Assembly: GCA_003223115.1 (NCBI GenBank)
Contig: QHXW01000383.1
Coordinates: 1-44,834 of the forward strand
Reading direction: 5' to 3'
From: Acidobacteriota bacterium
GTDB taxonomy: Bacteria; Acidobacteriota; Terriglobia; Bryobacterales; Bryobacteraceae
Length of the DNA stretch: 44,834 nucleotides
Shown here: positions 9,252 through 16,572 of the stretch, in pieces
Layout: each line of letters starts with the position of its first letter
Position numbering within the stretch: the stretch's first letter is position 1
Made by a program: the position numbers and the translations under genes
Notes under the pieces: generated by a model
Told to the model about the DNA's origin: nothing
Databases searched by the model: none
What the model saw: the letters and a program-made list of their open reading frames with translations, nothing else

Positions 9252-9581
9252 TTGGCTCTGTTTCGGGCGCTGGACCGAATGGATCTGACACCGTCCGAGA
9301 TTCCGCAGCGATTGATTCGACAACTCTTTGCACTGGATGCCGATTATGCAGAGGCCCGCTGGGCTTTGGATCAACCTCCGGGAACCCTGGATGTAAAGGC
9401 CATGCTCCGCGATACGCTGGCGGCCTTGGAACAGTTACCAGACGCCTGCGCCCGATTCCGCAAGACCCTTCCCCCTCGTGCTCATCCCGCCTTGGCCCGA
9501 CTGGAAGTCATCGTTCGTCAGAGTTTGTTGCCAGCAGAAGCCTACCACATGGTTCCTAGCCGTGATCCCCAAACCGGTTAA
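9252..9581 (+). CDS. Small protein inside the ISKra4-type element
   Basis: The frame encodes about 109 residues from a TTG start (LALFRALDRMDLTPSE...) and its TAA overlaps the right inverted repeat of the element. The open frame extends upstream to 9150 without an ATG, so the true start is unknown. The sequence is rich in Leu, Ala and Arg, is predicted helical, and has no recognisable motif. It could be an accessory passenger of the IS or the decayed end of a longer gene. Its confinement within the element boundaries suggests it moves with the transposase. Confidence 0.5.
   Translation: MALFRALDRMDLTPSEIPQRLIRQLFALDADYAEARWALDQPPGTLDVKAMLRDTLAALEQLPDACARFRKTLPPRAHPALARLEVIVRQSLLPAEAYHMVPSRDPQTG
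9565..9580 (-). repeat. Right terminal inverted repeat of the ISKra4-type element
   Basis: ATCCCCAAACCGGTTA is the inverted partner of 7496-7511. The TAA stop of the small passenger frame uses its last bases. Confidence 0.75.
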
Positions 9582-9605
9582 GCACTTCACCGGCTAATCC
9601 GCTGA

Positions 9606-9959
9606 GTGGCACACCTGGTGATCCGTAGGGGCGGGGTTTATTTATTCCTTTCCAGTGGAGAGTTTTCTCTGGGAGCGATCTACTGCCACGGCCGTGGCCA
9701 AGGCGGCGACCTGATTCGTTTTGTCCAACTGTCGGAGCAAATATTTGCGGCTGAAGAGGAACGCTCATATGGCGGGCTCTTAACCGCCGTTTTTGGGATG
9801 AATCGTGTCAGCCAGAGAGAAAGACACGATAGCCCATTACATTACGTTCTGGAAAGAATGTTGGAACGCGAAACAGGTGACACTGAGCCGCTGAACCAGG
9901 TGGTCGGAGGTGGTCGGGTGGTCGGCCTCGCAGCGGGCTGCGCAGAGGCTAGACTATAG
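9606..9959 (+). pseudogene. Relic of a CHC2 zinc-finger (primase-type) protein
   Basis: This frame is open for 117 codons, but only a short block is recognisable: IYCHGRGQGGDLIRFVQLS (near residues 28-46). This block matches the second half of the CHC2 zinc finger of DnaG-type primases and related acidobacterial proteins, where the usual form is YCHGCGxGGDxIRF. The second cysteine of the finger is replaced by Arg (CGT for TGT), and the first CxxH/C half is absent upstream. The flanking residues do not continue the family pattern, and the C-terminus is low-complexity from a GGTGGTCGG repeat. It is probably a truncated remnant cut off near the adjacent IS. Confidence 0.5.
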
Positions 9960-9960
9960 A

Positions 9961-10512
9961 CTAGGAAGACGCCCGGCCGCTGGTTGCCGCCGCCAGACGT
10001 TCCTGCATCTGCCGCGTCAGGTGCGGGACGATGCCCAGGATCCGTTCCACCAGCATGAGCTGGGCACGATGGTGCATCTCGTGCTCTTTGACCCCCAGCA
10101 GCATCTCGAAGCGCGTCCTGCTCGCGGGCGTCATGCCAGCCGGATGCTTGACTCGCTCGGCGAGAAACTCGTCAGACTGCCGCTCCAGCCACTGCGCCCA
10201 TTGGTCCCCGCTCTCGTGCAGCAACGCGACGATCTGCGTTTTGGTGCGCGGCTCCTGCTCCTCAGCCATCAGGCGCCGGATGTACCCCGGAAAATCAAAT
10301 CCCTCCAAAGTTGTACGGCGTTCGATGGCGTGGATTTGGTTCTGCACTCCCGGCATGGCCGCCACGTGGTACAAGGTCTGCGCCACCGTGCGTGTTTCCG
10401 GCGCTGCCCGGAAGCTATAGCGATCCTCCGGAATCTCCTCGGCGATGATGATCGTATTCTTCCGTACGGTGCGGAAGCTTTCCGCGAGATCTTTGGCTCC
10501 GTAATAAGTCAT
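9961..10512 (-). CDS. DinB-family protein
   Basis: The 183-residue protein is a helical DinB/YfiT-fold member. The metal-binding histidine triad is visible: His49 in QTLYHVAAM, and His144 and His148 in KEHEMHHRAQL. Members are metal-dependent, thiol- or stress-related enzymes of mostly unknown reaction; some are bacillithiol or mycothiol transferases. The ATG at 10512 follows a GGAG-containing leader. The gene is isolated: pilC ends 113 bases away on the same strand, and the CHC2 relic is next to its 3' end. The family assignment is solid but the substrate is unknown. Confidence 0.85.
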   Translation of the reverse strand: MTYYGAKDLAESFRTVRKNTIIIAEEIPEDRYSFRAAPETRTVAQTLYHVAAMPGVQNQIHAIERRTTLEGFDFPGYIRRLMAEEQEPRTKTQIVALLHESGDQWAQWLERQSDEFLAERVKHPAGMTPASRTRFEMLLGVKEHEMHHRAQLMLVERILGIVPHLTRQMQERLAAATSGRASS

Positions 10513-10625
10513 CGATGATTTCTCCTGGGAAATGCAGTTTTTCAGAGACCGTCCGCTAACGCGCCTGGCGCCTTGCCGTTGAATCTGGCACCTAGAAGCT
10601 CACACCTGGAACCTCGCACCTCCAC

Positions 10626-11843
10626 CTAGTGTATCGTGTCTGCCAGAGAGAAAATCGGCAGATACAGCGCGATCAGCACGAACGCCACGAAAATTCCCAT
10701 GAAGATCATGATAGCCGGTTCGATCAGCGAAAGCGCCGCGGTCATCTTGGTATTCACGTCCTCTTCGTAGAATTCAGCTACGCTGGTGAGCATCACCGGC
10801 AGCGCGCCGGTCGATTCACCCACTTCAATCATGTCGATCGCCAGCGACGGAAACATCCCCGTCGATGTCAGCGAACCCGAAAGCGTTTGCCCTTCGCGTA
10901 CCATCTTGCCGGCTTTTTCGAGACCACGCCGCAGCAGCACCGTGCCCAGCGAATCCGCAACTGTCTCGAGCGCCTGCACCAGCGGGATGCCGCCCGTCAG
11001 CAGCGTGCTCAGTACGCGCGAGAACTGCGCCACCTGATACTTCAGCCAGATGTCTCCCAGAAGCGGTATGTGTATCTTCACCGCGTCGATCTTCTCCTTC
11101 GCCGATTCCCGCCGCGACCACATCATGCAGAGAAAAATACCGCCCACCATCGCCGCAAAGAAAAGCAGCACGTAATTGCGCGCTGTTGTGCCCACCGCGA
11201 TCAAAATCTGAGTTACCGCGGGAAGCTGCGTCGACATGCTCTCATAGAGCTGCGCGAAATTCGGCACCACGAACGTCACCAGAAACACGATCAGACAAAT
11301 CACCAGCACTACCAGCACGGACGGGTAGAGCAGCGAGACCAGGACTTTTTTCTTCACCGCCAGCGCCAGCTTCTGATACGAGATGTAGCGGTCCAGCACT
11401 TCGGCCAGGCTGCCGCTCTTCTCACCCGCCATCACCGAGGTGACATAAATCTTGGGGAACACACTTTGTGACCGGAAAGCCTCGGAAAGCAGCGCGCCGC
11501 TGTGCACTTGGTCCCGCACGGCCCGGATGTAGGGGCCCAGTTTCGGATCCGTCAACCGGTCCGCCAACAGGTCGAGCGACTTCAGAATCGGCAGCCCCGC
11601 ACGCACCAGCGTGACAAACTGCTGGTTGAAGATCAGAAATTTTTCGAGATTGAGCTTCTTGCGCCGGCCCAGCAGCGAAATTTCAGTCGATAACCCGCGC
11701 GCAATACGGCGCGGCCGCACGGAGTATATGAGAAACCCTTGCTGGCTGTAGCGCTCCCGGATTTCCTGCTCGGTACTCGCCTGGGCGACCTGCTGGTGAA
11801 TTTCACCGCGCGCATCCGCGTATTTCAGCACCCACTCGGCCAT
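10626..11843 (-). CDS. pilC: Type II secretion / type IV pilus inner-membrane platform protein (GspF/PilC)
   Basis: The 405-residue product has the standard GspF/PilC layout. A soluble N-terminus (MAEWVLKYADARGEI...) is followed by two T2SF domains, each with a helical bundle and hydrophobic segments near 170-195, 220-240 and 375-400. Conserved pieces include FLIFNQQFVTLVRAGLPIL, SEAFRSQSVFPKIYVTSV, AGEKSGSLAEVL and the duplicated VGESTGALPVML. It anchors the assembly ATPase in the inner membrane. It starts only three bases after the lolA stop, so the two genes are very likely co-transcribed. The matching ATPase and pilMNOP genes lie 20 kb away at 32043-36525. PilC and GspF cannot be separated from sequence alone. 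Confidence 0.9.
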   Translation of the reverse strand: MAEWVLKYADARGEIHQQVAQASTEQEIRERYSQQGFLIYSVRPRRIARGLSTEISLLGRRKKLNLEKFLIFNQQFVTLVRAGLPILKSLDLLADRLTDPKLGPYIRAVRDQVHSGALLSEAFRSQSVFPKIYVTSVMAGEKSGSLAEVLDRYISYQKLALAVKKKVLVSLLYPSVLVVLVICLIVFLVTFVVPNFAQLYESMSTQLPAVTQILIAVGTTARNYVLLFFAAMVGGIFLCMMWSRRESAKEKIDAVKIHIPLLGDIWLKYQVAQFSRVLSTLLTGGIPLVQALETVADSLGTVLLRRGLEKAGKMVREGQTLSGSLTSTGMFPSLAIDMIEVGESTGALPVMLTSVAEFYEEDVNTKMTAALSLIEPAIMIFMGIFVAFVLIALYLPIFSLADTIH

Positions 11844-11846
11844 GCG

Positions 11847-12479
11847 TTAATCGCCGCCTTCCACAACTTCGGCCCCCGACGGCGGCTGGAACTGGAACAT
11901 GCGGCTGTCAAGCTTGGGATTCAGCATTTCTTGCTCGAACTCGAAATCCAGCACCGATTTATCCTGACCCACTATATGCAGCTTGCGAATCTCGATTTTG
12001 GGTGACACCAGAAACTCCACTTTCGAATACGGCAAGTTACTCGATTTCGGGTCCGCGCTCACCAGCGTGTCCGCCCCTTGCTGCCGCGCCTGTATGTTCT
12101 GGAAATCCTTGCTGAAGTCCAGTTTCCCTAACAGAAACGCCAGCGGCGCCCGATAATCCTCGCTTTCCTTGAGCTTCATCTTCTCCACGCGCTTCGAGCT
12201 GGGAATGTAGAGATAAAGGAGCTTGCCATCGGAGATGAAGAGCTTTCCGGTAGGCGACGTATAGTCCCAGCGCATGCGGCCCGGTTTGCGCAAATAGAGC
12301 ATCCCGGCCTCGGTCCTGGAAGTCCTCCCCGGGCTGATATATGTCTCTGAGAAATGGACTTGGAGCGTTTGAGAGTGGTTGTACCGGCGCTCCAATTGTT
12401 TGAGGAGGTGCTCTGTAGGTCCTTCGGCGGCAAAGACCGACACCGCGACTCCGGCGACAAATAGCGCAACACTTCTCAC
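11847..12479 (-). CDS. lolA: Outer-membrane lipoprotein carrier protein LolA-like
   Basis: The 210-residue protein has an N-terminal signal peptide (MRSVALFVAGVAVSVFAAE, cleavage near 18). The LolA half-barrel pattern follows: LQVHFSETYIS, then MLYLRKPGRMRWDYTSPTGKLFISDGK, and near the C-terminus DFEFEQEMLNPKLDSRMFQFQPP. LolA proteins ferry lipoproteins through the periplasm from LolCDE to the outer membrane. The gene is the first of a tight pair with pilC (three-base gap). A secreted LolA-like protein paired with a pilus platform gene is not the usual neighbourhood and could reflect rearrangement. Confidence 0.88.
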   Translation of the reverse strand: MRSVALFVAGVAVSVFAAEGPTEHLLKQLERRYNHSQTLQVHFSETYISPGRTSRTEAGMLYLRKPGRMRWDYTSPTGKLFISDGKLLYLYIPSSKRVEKMKLKESEDYRAPLAFLLGKLDFSKDFQNIQARQQGADTLVSADPKSSNLPYSKVEFLVSPKIEIRKLHIVGQDKSVLDFEFEQEMLNPKLDSRMFQFQPPSGAEVVEGGD

Positions 12480-12569
12480 TACATCCTAGACGCGTGAACC
12501 GCCCCGAGCGTGTAGGAAAGTCAGCAGCCGGAAACTTAGACCTTGGCCAAGTCTATCCCTAATTTGTCT

Positions 12570-12755
12570 TTATGCCGGGTTCGGCGGCACTTTGCTGGCG
12601 ATCAGGTAATCGGTGAGGGCTTGGAGCGACCGCCGGTACGCCTCGAACGCCAGGGTGCGCCGTTTGGCGGCCACCGGCTCCAGCACCGACAAACGTTCGG
12701 GATTCAGCAAGGCTTGACTGTCCTCCGGCGCAGGGAGTACCGACTCCTTGTAGAT
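12570..12755 (-). pseudogene. Short coding relic in the gap before lolA
   Basis: The 430-base gap between lolA and the ABC transporter gene contains one minus-strand frame with coding character. It is 61 codons long, bounded by TAA on both sides, and ends in LQALTDYLIASKVPPNPA. It has no good start codon or ribosome site, so I read it as the tail of a lost gene. I do not recognise the family. The rest of the gap (12756-12911) shows nothing I can interpret. Confidence 0.3.
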
Positions 12756-12911
12756 TTAGATTCGTAATGGCTCAGCGCATTGATTGCAGGCCTCCGCATA
12801 TTCCCGGCGAGTTTTTTCCATCGTCACGAGTAGATTTCGCTCGCTGCGCCCTTCGTTCAAACACGGCATGAGCGTACATGGGCTGAACGTAAGAAACCGG
12901 ACGTATCTACT

Positions 12912-13649
12912 TTACTTAATCTTTTCGTCTTTTTCGACTTTTCCGTCGCGGATGTGAATGACGCGGTGGGCGTGCAGTGCGATATCGTGCTCGTGCGTCA
13001 CCAGCACGATGGTGTTGCCCTGCTTGTGGAGTCGTTCGAACAGGCCCATGATCTCGTTGCCGGTTGCGGTATCCAGATTTCCGGTCGGCTCATCGGCCAG
13101 CAGAATGGAAGGATTGTTCACCAGCGCCCGGGCTACCGCCACGCGCTGCCGCTGGCCGCCCGAGAGTTCGTTGGGCTTGTGATACATGCGCGGAGTCAGG
13201 TCCACTTGGTCGAGCGCCTGCTTGGCTCTGGCCAGGCGCGCCTCGGCCGGCATGCCGCTGTAGATCAACGGCAGTTCCACATTGTGCAATGACGTCGCGC
13301 GCGGCAGCAGATTGAAGGTCTGGAAAACGAACCCAATCTCTTTATTGCGGATGCGCGCCAGCTCATCGTCGTTCATCTCGCTCACCAGCCGGCCATTGAT
13401 GTAGTACTGGCCTTTGGTCGGAGTGTCCAGGCAGCCGATCAGGTTCATCAGCGTCGATTTGCCCGACCCCGACGGTCCCATAATGGCCACGTACTCACCG
13501 CGATGGATCTCGATGTCGACGCCCGACACGGCATGGATCTCCTGGTCGCCCATGATGTACGTCTTCCACAGATCGTACGTGCGGATGACGATACCTTCCC
13601 GTTTGAGCTGCTCGCCGCGTTCGACTAATGCGTCAACTGCCTGTGCCAT
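12912..13649 (-). CDS. ABC transporter ATP-binding protein, MacB/LolD type
   Basis: The 245-residue product is a complete ABC ATPase. Walker A is GPSGSGKST at 58-66, the signature is LSGGQ at 162-166, Walker B is ILLADEP at 182-188, and the switch His is in LVTHEHD. The Q-loop [24 protein letters not shown] is the hallmark of the MacB/LolD/FtsE group that works with periplasm-spanning permeases. The N-terminus has about 22 extra residues before the first strand. It begins 16 bases after the stop of the adaptor gene, so the two form an operon. No permease gene follows in the window; 3' of it lies only the decayed gap before lolA. It probably powers a tripartite exporter whose permease is encoded elsewhere. 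Confidence 0.9.
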   Translation of the reverse strand: MAQAVDALVERGEQLKREGIVIRTYDLWKTYIMGDQEIHAVSGVDIEIHRGEYVAIMGPSGSGKSTLMNLIGCLDTPTKGQYYINGRLVSEMNDDELARIRNKEIGFVFQTFNLLPRATSLHNVELPLIYSGMPAEARLARAKQALDQVDLTPRMYHKPNELSGGQRQRVAVARALVNNPSILLADEPTGNLDTATGNEIMGLFERLHKQGNTIVLVTHEHDIALHAHRVIHIRDGKVEKDEKIK

Positions 13650-13665
13650 TTTGAGACTGTACTCT

Positions 13666-15087
13666 CTAGGTGTTGACCTTCACCGGAGCCTTGTTATCCA
13701 CTTTCACCTGCGCATCATTGCGGATGGTGCGGATCACCTGGTAACTTCCGGTGACGATCTCGTCCCCGTCTTTCAAACCGCTCAGTACCTCGATGTCCGT
13801 TGCACCGGTGATGCCCGTCTCCACCTTGCGGAATACAGCGCTCTTTCCACCATTCACCACGAATACGCCCTGGATCTCTTCTTTGCGCGCCTTCTCCGCC
13901 GCCGAGTCGAGTTTCACGGGCTGCACATCAGCACCTTTCGGCTTGACTTCCAGATCGCCTTTTTGCCGGATGGTCAGGGCCTGAATGGGAATGGTGAGCA
14001 CATTGCGCCGAGTAGCGGTTGTTACTTTCGCCGTACACGACAACCCGGGCCGCACTTCTTCGGGCGGATTATCGAGCGCCACCACCACCTTGAAATCCTT
14101 CGCTTCCTGGCTGGATACCGCGCTTTGAGAAGCCGCGAGACCGGTCGACCTGACGATGGCCGTGTTGCCGATCTCGATCACGTGGCCCTTGAATGTGCGG
14201 TTCGGAATGGCATCGATAGTGACATCGGCCACCTGATCCAGCTTCACGTTAACGATGTCGGTCTCATCCACTTTCACTTCGGCGGTGATCAGCGACATGT
14301 CGGCTATGGTCATGATCACCGTGCCCGGCAGATTGGGCAGGCCCGGAATCACGGTCTCACCCACGCGCACCGGCAGATTGGTCACCACACCGTCGAGCGG
14401 CGCGTACGAATTGTATTTGCGCAAAATATCGGACGCCCGGGCCACAATGGCGTGGGACTGGGCCACGCGTTTCTGCGACGAATAGAGTTGTGATCGGGTC
14501 TGCTCGCGTTGAGCGCGCGCTTGCACCAGGCGTGCCTCGGCTTCGCGCACGGCAGCCTGCGCGGAATCATACGAGGCCTTTCGCTGGTCGAAATCCTGTT
14601 TGGGAATCAGTTGTGCGGTATAGAGTTTCTGGCCTCGCTGGTAATCGAGCGCCGCCTTGTCCAGGTCCGCCTTACTGCGGTCTACCGTAGCCTGTAGCAT
14701 TACCAGGTTGTCATCTGAGGCTTTGACCCCGGCTTCTGCCGCCGATGCATCAGCTTCGGTTGAAGCCAGCGACGCCCGCTGCGCGTTCACCTCAGCTTCC
14801 GGCTGGATATTTTCGAGGCGCGCCAGCAATTGACCTTTCCTCACGCGATCGCCTTCTTTGACCAGGATCGCGGTCAGCTCACCGCTCGCGTTGGCGCCGA
14901 TATTGATATAGTTTCTCGGCTTGATTTCCCCCGAAGCAGTGACCAGGCTGGTTAGGTCTTGCCGTGAGACATGTCCTGTCTGCACGACGATCACGCCGCG
15001 GTGGCTATAGCGTACTCCGGCGAATACGCCGATCGCGCCCAGGATCAACACAAGGCTTGCGATCACTATTTTCGTCTTGCGCTTCAA
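13666..15087 (-). CDS. Periplasmic adaptor (membrane fusion) protein, MacA/HlyD type
   Basis: The 473-residue product has an N-terminal membrane anchor (residues 7-25) and a lipoyl half-motif [23 protein letters not shown] (about 68-90). A long Ala/Gln/Arg-rich coiled-coil hairpin (about 95-215) follows, then the second lipoyl half [19 protein letters not shown], then beta-barrel and membrane-proximal domains. Adaptors of this kind bridge an inner-membrane exporter and an outer-membrane TolC-like channel. The gene precedes the MacB-type ATPase by 16 bases. About 165 bases upstream separate it from the accA-linked small gene; that gap should hold the operon promoter, but I see no convincing boxes. 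Confidence 0.9.
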   Translation of the reverse strand: MKRKTKIVIASLVLILGAIGVFAGVRYSHRGVIVVQTGHVSRQDLTSLVTASGEIKPRNYINIGANASGELTAILVKEGDRVRKGQLLARLENIQPEAEVNAQRASLASTEADASAAEAGVKASDDNLVMLQATVDRSKADLDKAALDYQRGQKLYTAQLIPKQDFDQRKASYDSAQAAVREAEARLVQARAQREQTRSQLYSSQKRVAQSHAIVARASDILRKYNSYAPLDGVVTNLPVRVGETVIPGLPNLPGTVIMTIADMSLITAEVKVDETDIVNVKLDQVADVTIDAIPNRTFKGHVIEIGNTAIVRSTGLAASQSAVSSQEAKDFKVVVALDNPPEEVRPGLSCTAKVTTATRRNVLTIPIQALTIRQKGDLEVKPKGADVQPVKLDSAAEKARKEEIQGVFVVNGGKSAVFRKVETGITGATDIEVLSGLKDGDEIVTGSYQVIRTIRNDAQVKVDNKAPVKVNT

Positions 15088-15252
15088 GGGAATTCAGCTC
15101 CTGGGAATTTAGACGCAGTCATCACCGTGGTTGTTCACGGATTGTGACAAATTTCCAACCATGGATGACGCTGAGTACATGATTATATTAGCACGTTGGC
15201 TTTCGAAACGTGCCCTAATCCGTTCAAACCAAAGCCGATTAGTGGGAATCGA

Positions 15253-15531
15253 CTAAGGCGCCGGGCTACTCAGCCACTTCACGCTCGAGGGCGGCGTGTT
15301 CTCACAGGCGATTGAATCCGTCACACCCGACGCGATTTGTGCGCAGGCATTTTCGGTGGCCGCGCGTAACGCTTGCGCCTCGCTCGCAGCCGCAGCCGTC
15401 CGGCACGCCGATCGATCATGGAACGCAATACAAACTTCGCATCGGTACCGGTTGGTCCCCATCGTCGAGTACACCACCACGATCAGCACCAACACGACGA
15501 ATACGATTGCCAGGATCACCGTCTTGTTCAT
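15253..15531 (-). CDS. Small single-pass membrane protein downstream of accA
   Basis: The 92-residue product starts with a membrane helix (VILAIVFVVLVLIVVVYS, residues 4-21). A short soluble region follows with five cysteines in the order CEVC...C...C...C, including NRYRCEVCIAF, and an Ala-rich helix. The ATG at 15531 lies five bases after the accA stop, so it is almost certainly translated from the accA transcript. I do not recognise the family. The CxxC after a membrane anchor would fit a metal- or thiol-linked role outside the cytoplasm, but this is only a guess from composition. Confidence 0.6.
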   Translation of the reverse strand: MNKTVILAIVFVVLVLIVVVYSTMGTNRYRCEVCIAFHDRSACRTAAAASEAQALRAATENACAQIASGVTDSIACENTPPSSVKWLSSPAP

Positions 15532-15536
15532 GAGCG

Positions 15537-16418
15537 TCAGTCGCCGGCTTGTAATGTGAGCGTCGCGGCGGAGGTGAAGAAGTTCCCCATGCGCCGGAAT
15601 TTCATGTAACGTTGCTGCACCAGCTCGTTCGCTGAGAACCTGCCCAGCTCTTTGAGCGCCTGGTTGATCTTGCTTCTCATCAGCTCTGCCGCGCCTTCCG
15701 GATCCTCCTGAGCGCCGCCGAGTGGTTCCGGGATGATGCCGTCGATCAGCCCGAAATTGAGAAGGTCCTCGGCGGTCAAACGCAGGGCGGCGGCGGCCAA
15801 CTCGGCTTTTGTCGAGTCACGCCACACGATGGCCGCGCAGCTTTCCGGTGAGATCACGCTATAGACCGCGTTCTCCATCATGAACACCTGGTTCCCAACG
15901 CCCAGTGCCAGCGCTCCGCCGCTGCCCCCTTCGCCGATGCAAATCGAAATCACGAGCGACGGAAGACGCGACATTTCACGCAGGTTGCGCGCGATGGCTT
16001 CGGCCTGACCGCGTTCTTCAGCGTCAATGCCCGGATAGGCGCCCGGCGTGTCCAGAAAGGTGATCACCGGCCGGCTGAACTTGGCGGCGATCTGCATGAC
16101 ACGCAGTGCCTTACGATATCCTTCTGGCTTCGGCATGCCAAAATTCCGGTACAGTTTCTGCTTGGTGTCGCGGCCTTTCTGTTCGGCCGCAATCATCACC
16201 GGGTGGCTGTCGAAGAAGCCCATCCCGCAGACTACCGCCGGATCGTCGGCATAAGTGCGGTCTCCGTGGATCTCGCTGAAATCAGTGAACAACCTCTCGA
16301 TGTAATCGAGCGAATGCGGCCGCTTGGGATGACGCGCCAGAAGCACACGCTGCCAGGCGACATGCTTGGGCGCGTCCGATCGCAGATCTTCAGGTGCCGG
16401 TTCCCCGTCCATGCGCAC
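15537..16418 (-). CDS. accA: Acetyl-CoA carboxylase carboxyltransferase subunit alpha
   Basis: The 293-residue protein is the alpha half of the carboxyltransferase that moves the carboxyl group from biotin to acetyl-CoA, giving malonyl-CoA for fatty acid synthesis. Diagnostic segments are AWQRVLLARHPKRPHSLDYI, the crotonase-fold loop TFLDTPGAYPGIDAEERGQ, the oxyanion region GEGGSGGALALG, and VYSVISPESCAAIVW. It lacks the first roughly 25 coiled-coil residues found in E. coli AccA (319 residues); the short form is not unusual. The ATG at 16418 is the first available start. The beta subunit (accD) is not in the window. Confidence 0.95.
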   Translation of the reverse strand: MRMDGEPAPEDLRSDAPKHVAWQRVLLARHPKRPHSLDYIERLFTDFSEIHGDRTYADDPAVVCGMGFFDSHPVMIAAEQKGRDTKQKLYRNFGMPKPEGYRKALRVMQIAAKFSRPVITFLDTPGAYPGIDAEERGQAEAIARNLREMSRLPSLVISICIGEGGSGGALALGVGNQVFMMENAVYSVISPESCAAIVWRDSTKAELAAAALRLTAEDLLNFGLIDGIIPEPLGGAQEDPEGAAELMRSKINQALKELGRFSANELVQQRYMKFRRMGNFFTSAATLTLQAGD

Positions 16419-16440
16419 CTAGATTCTACCTCACGGCGCA

Positions 16441-16550
16441 AAGTGGGACGGGCCGCGACGGTCACCGAGCGGTGCCCTCCATTTCTCGATGCCTCTGAAC
16501 CGCGACCGCCCGTGTGGGACCGGCGTCGCAGACCTGCGTTTTATCCTGGC
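16441..16550. repeat. Dispersed intergenic repeat, copy 2
   Basis: Upstream of accA the 20-base core CCGCGACGGTCACCGAGCGG (16453-16472) differs from the copy at 3761-3780 by one base. A second related piece, CTCTGAACCGCGACCGCCCG followed by TGTGGGACCGGCGTC, lies at about 16494-16527. The repeat occupies the divergent gap between accA and the decayed locus. Confidence 0.6.
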
Positions 16551-16572
16551 TTCCGCCGGTCGCCCCCTCTGA

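Larger units (their letters stand above)
7496..9580 (+). mobile_element. ISKra4-type insertion sequence, about 2.1 kb
   Basis: The element is bounded by near-perfect 16-bp inverted repeats: TAACCGTTTTGGGGAT at 7496-7511 and ATCCCCAAACCGGTTA at 9565-9580, with 15 of 16 positions complementary. It carries a full-length ISKra4-type transposase gene (7746-9113) and a second small reading frame (9252-9581) whose stop codon sits at the right end. The bases outside the repeats (...GGGAA and AGCAC...) are not an obvious target-site duplication. This could mean the ends are off by a few bases, or that one flank has been rearranged. The intact transposase frame suggests recent arrival. The left 230 bases before the transposase hold no other gene I can support. 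Confidence 0.8.

Noticed and set aside
9606-9959. An intact gene for a new zinc-finger protein
   Set aside because: Only 19 residues match a known finger, a ligand is lost, and the flanks are low-complexity; a relic is more likely.
12543-12767. Plus-strand 74-codon frame in the gap before the ABC genes
   Set aside because: The opposite strand has the more protein-like sequence and the plus frame has no ribosome site or motif.
13694-13702. DnaA-box-like TTATCCACT
   Set aside because: It is a single site with one mismatch inside the adaptor coding sequence; there is no cluster and no AT-rich region, so no origin of replication can be claimed in this window.
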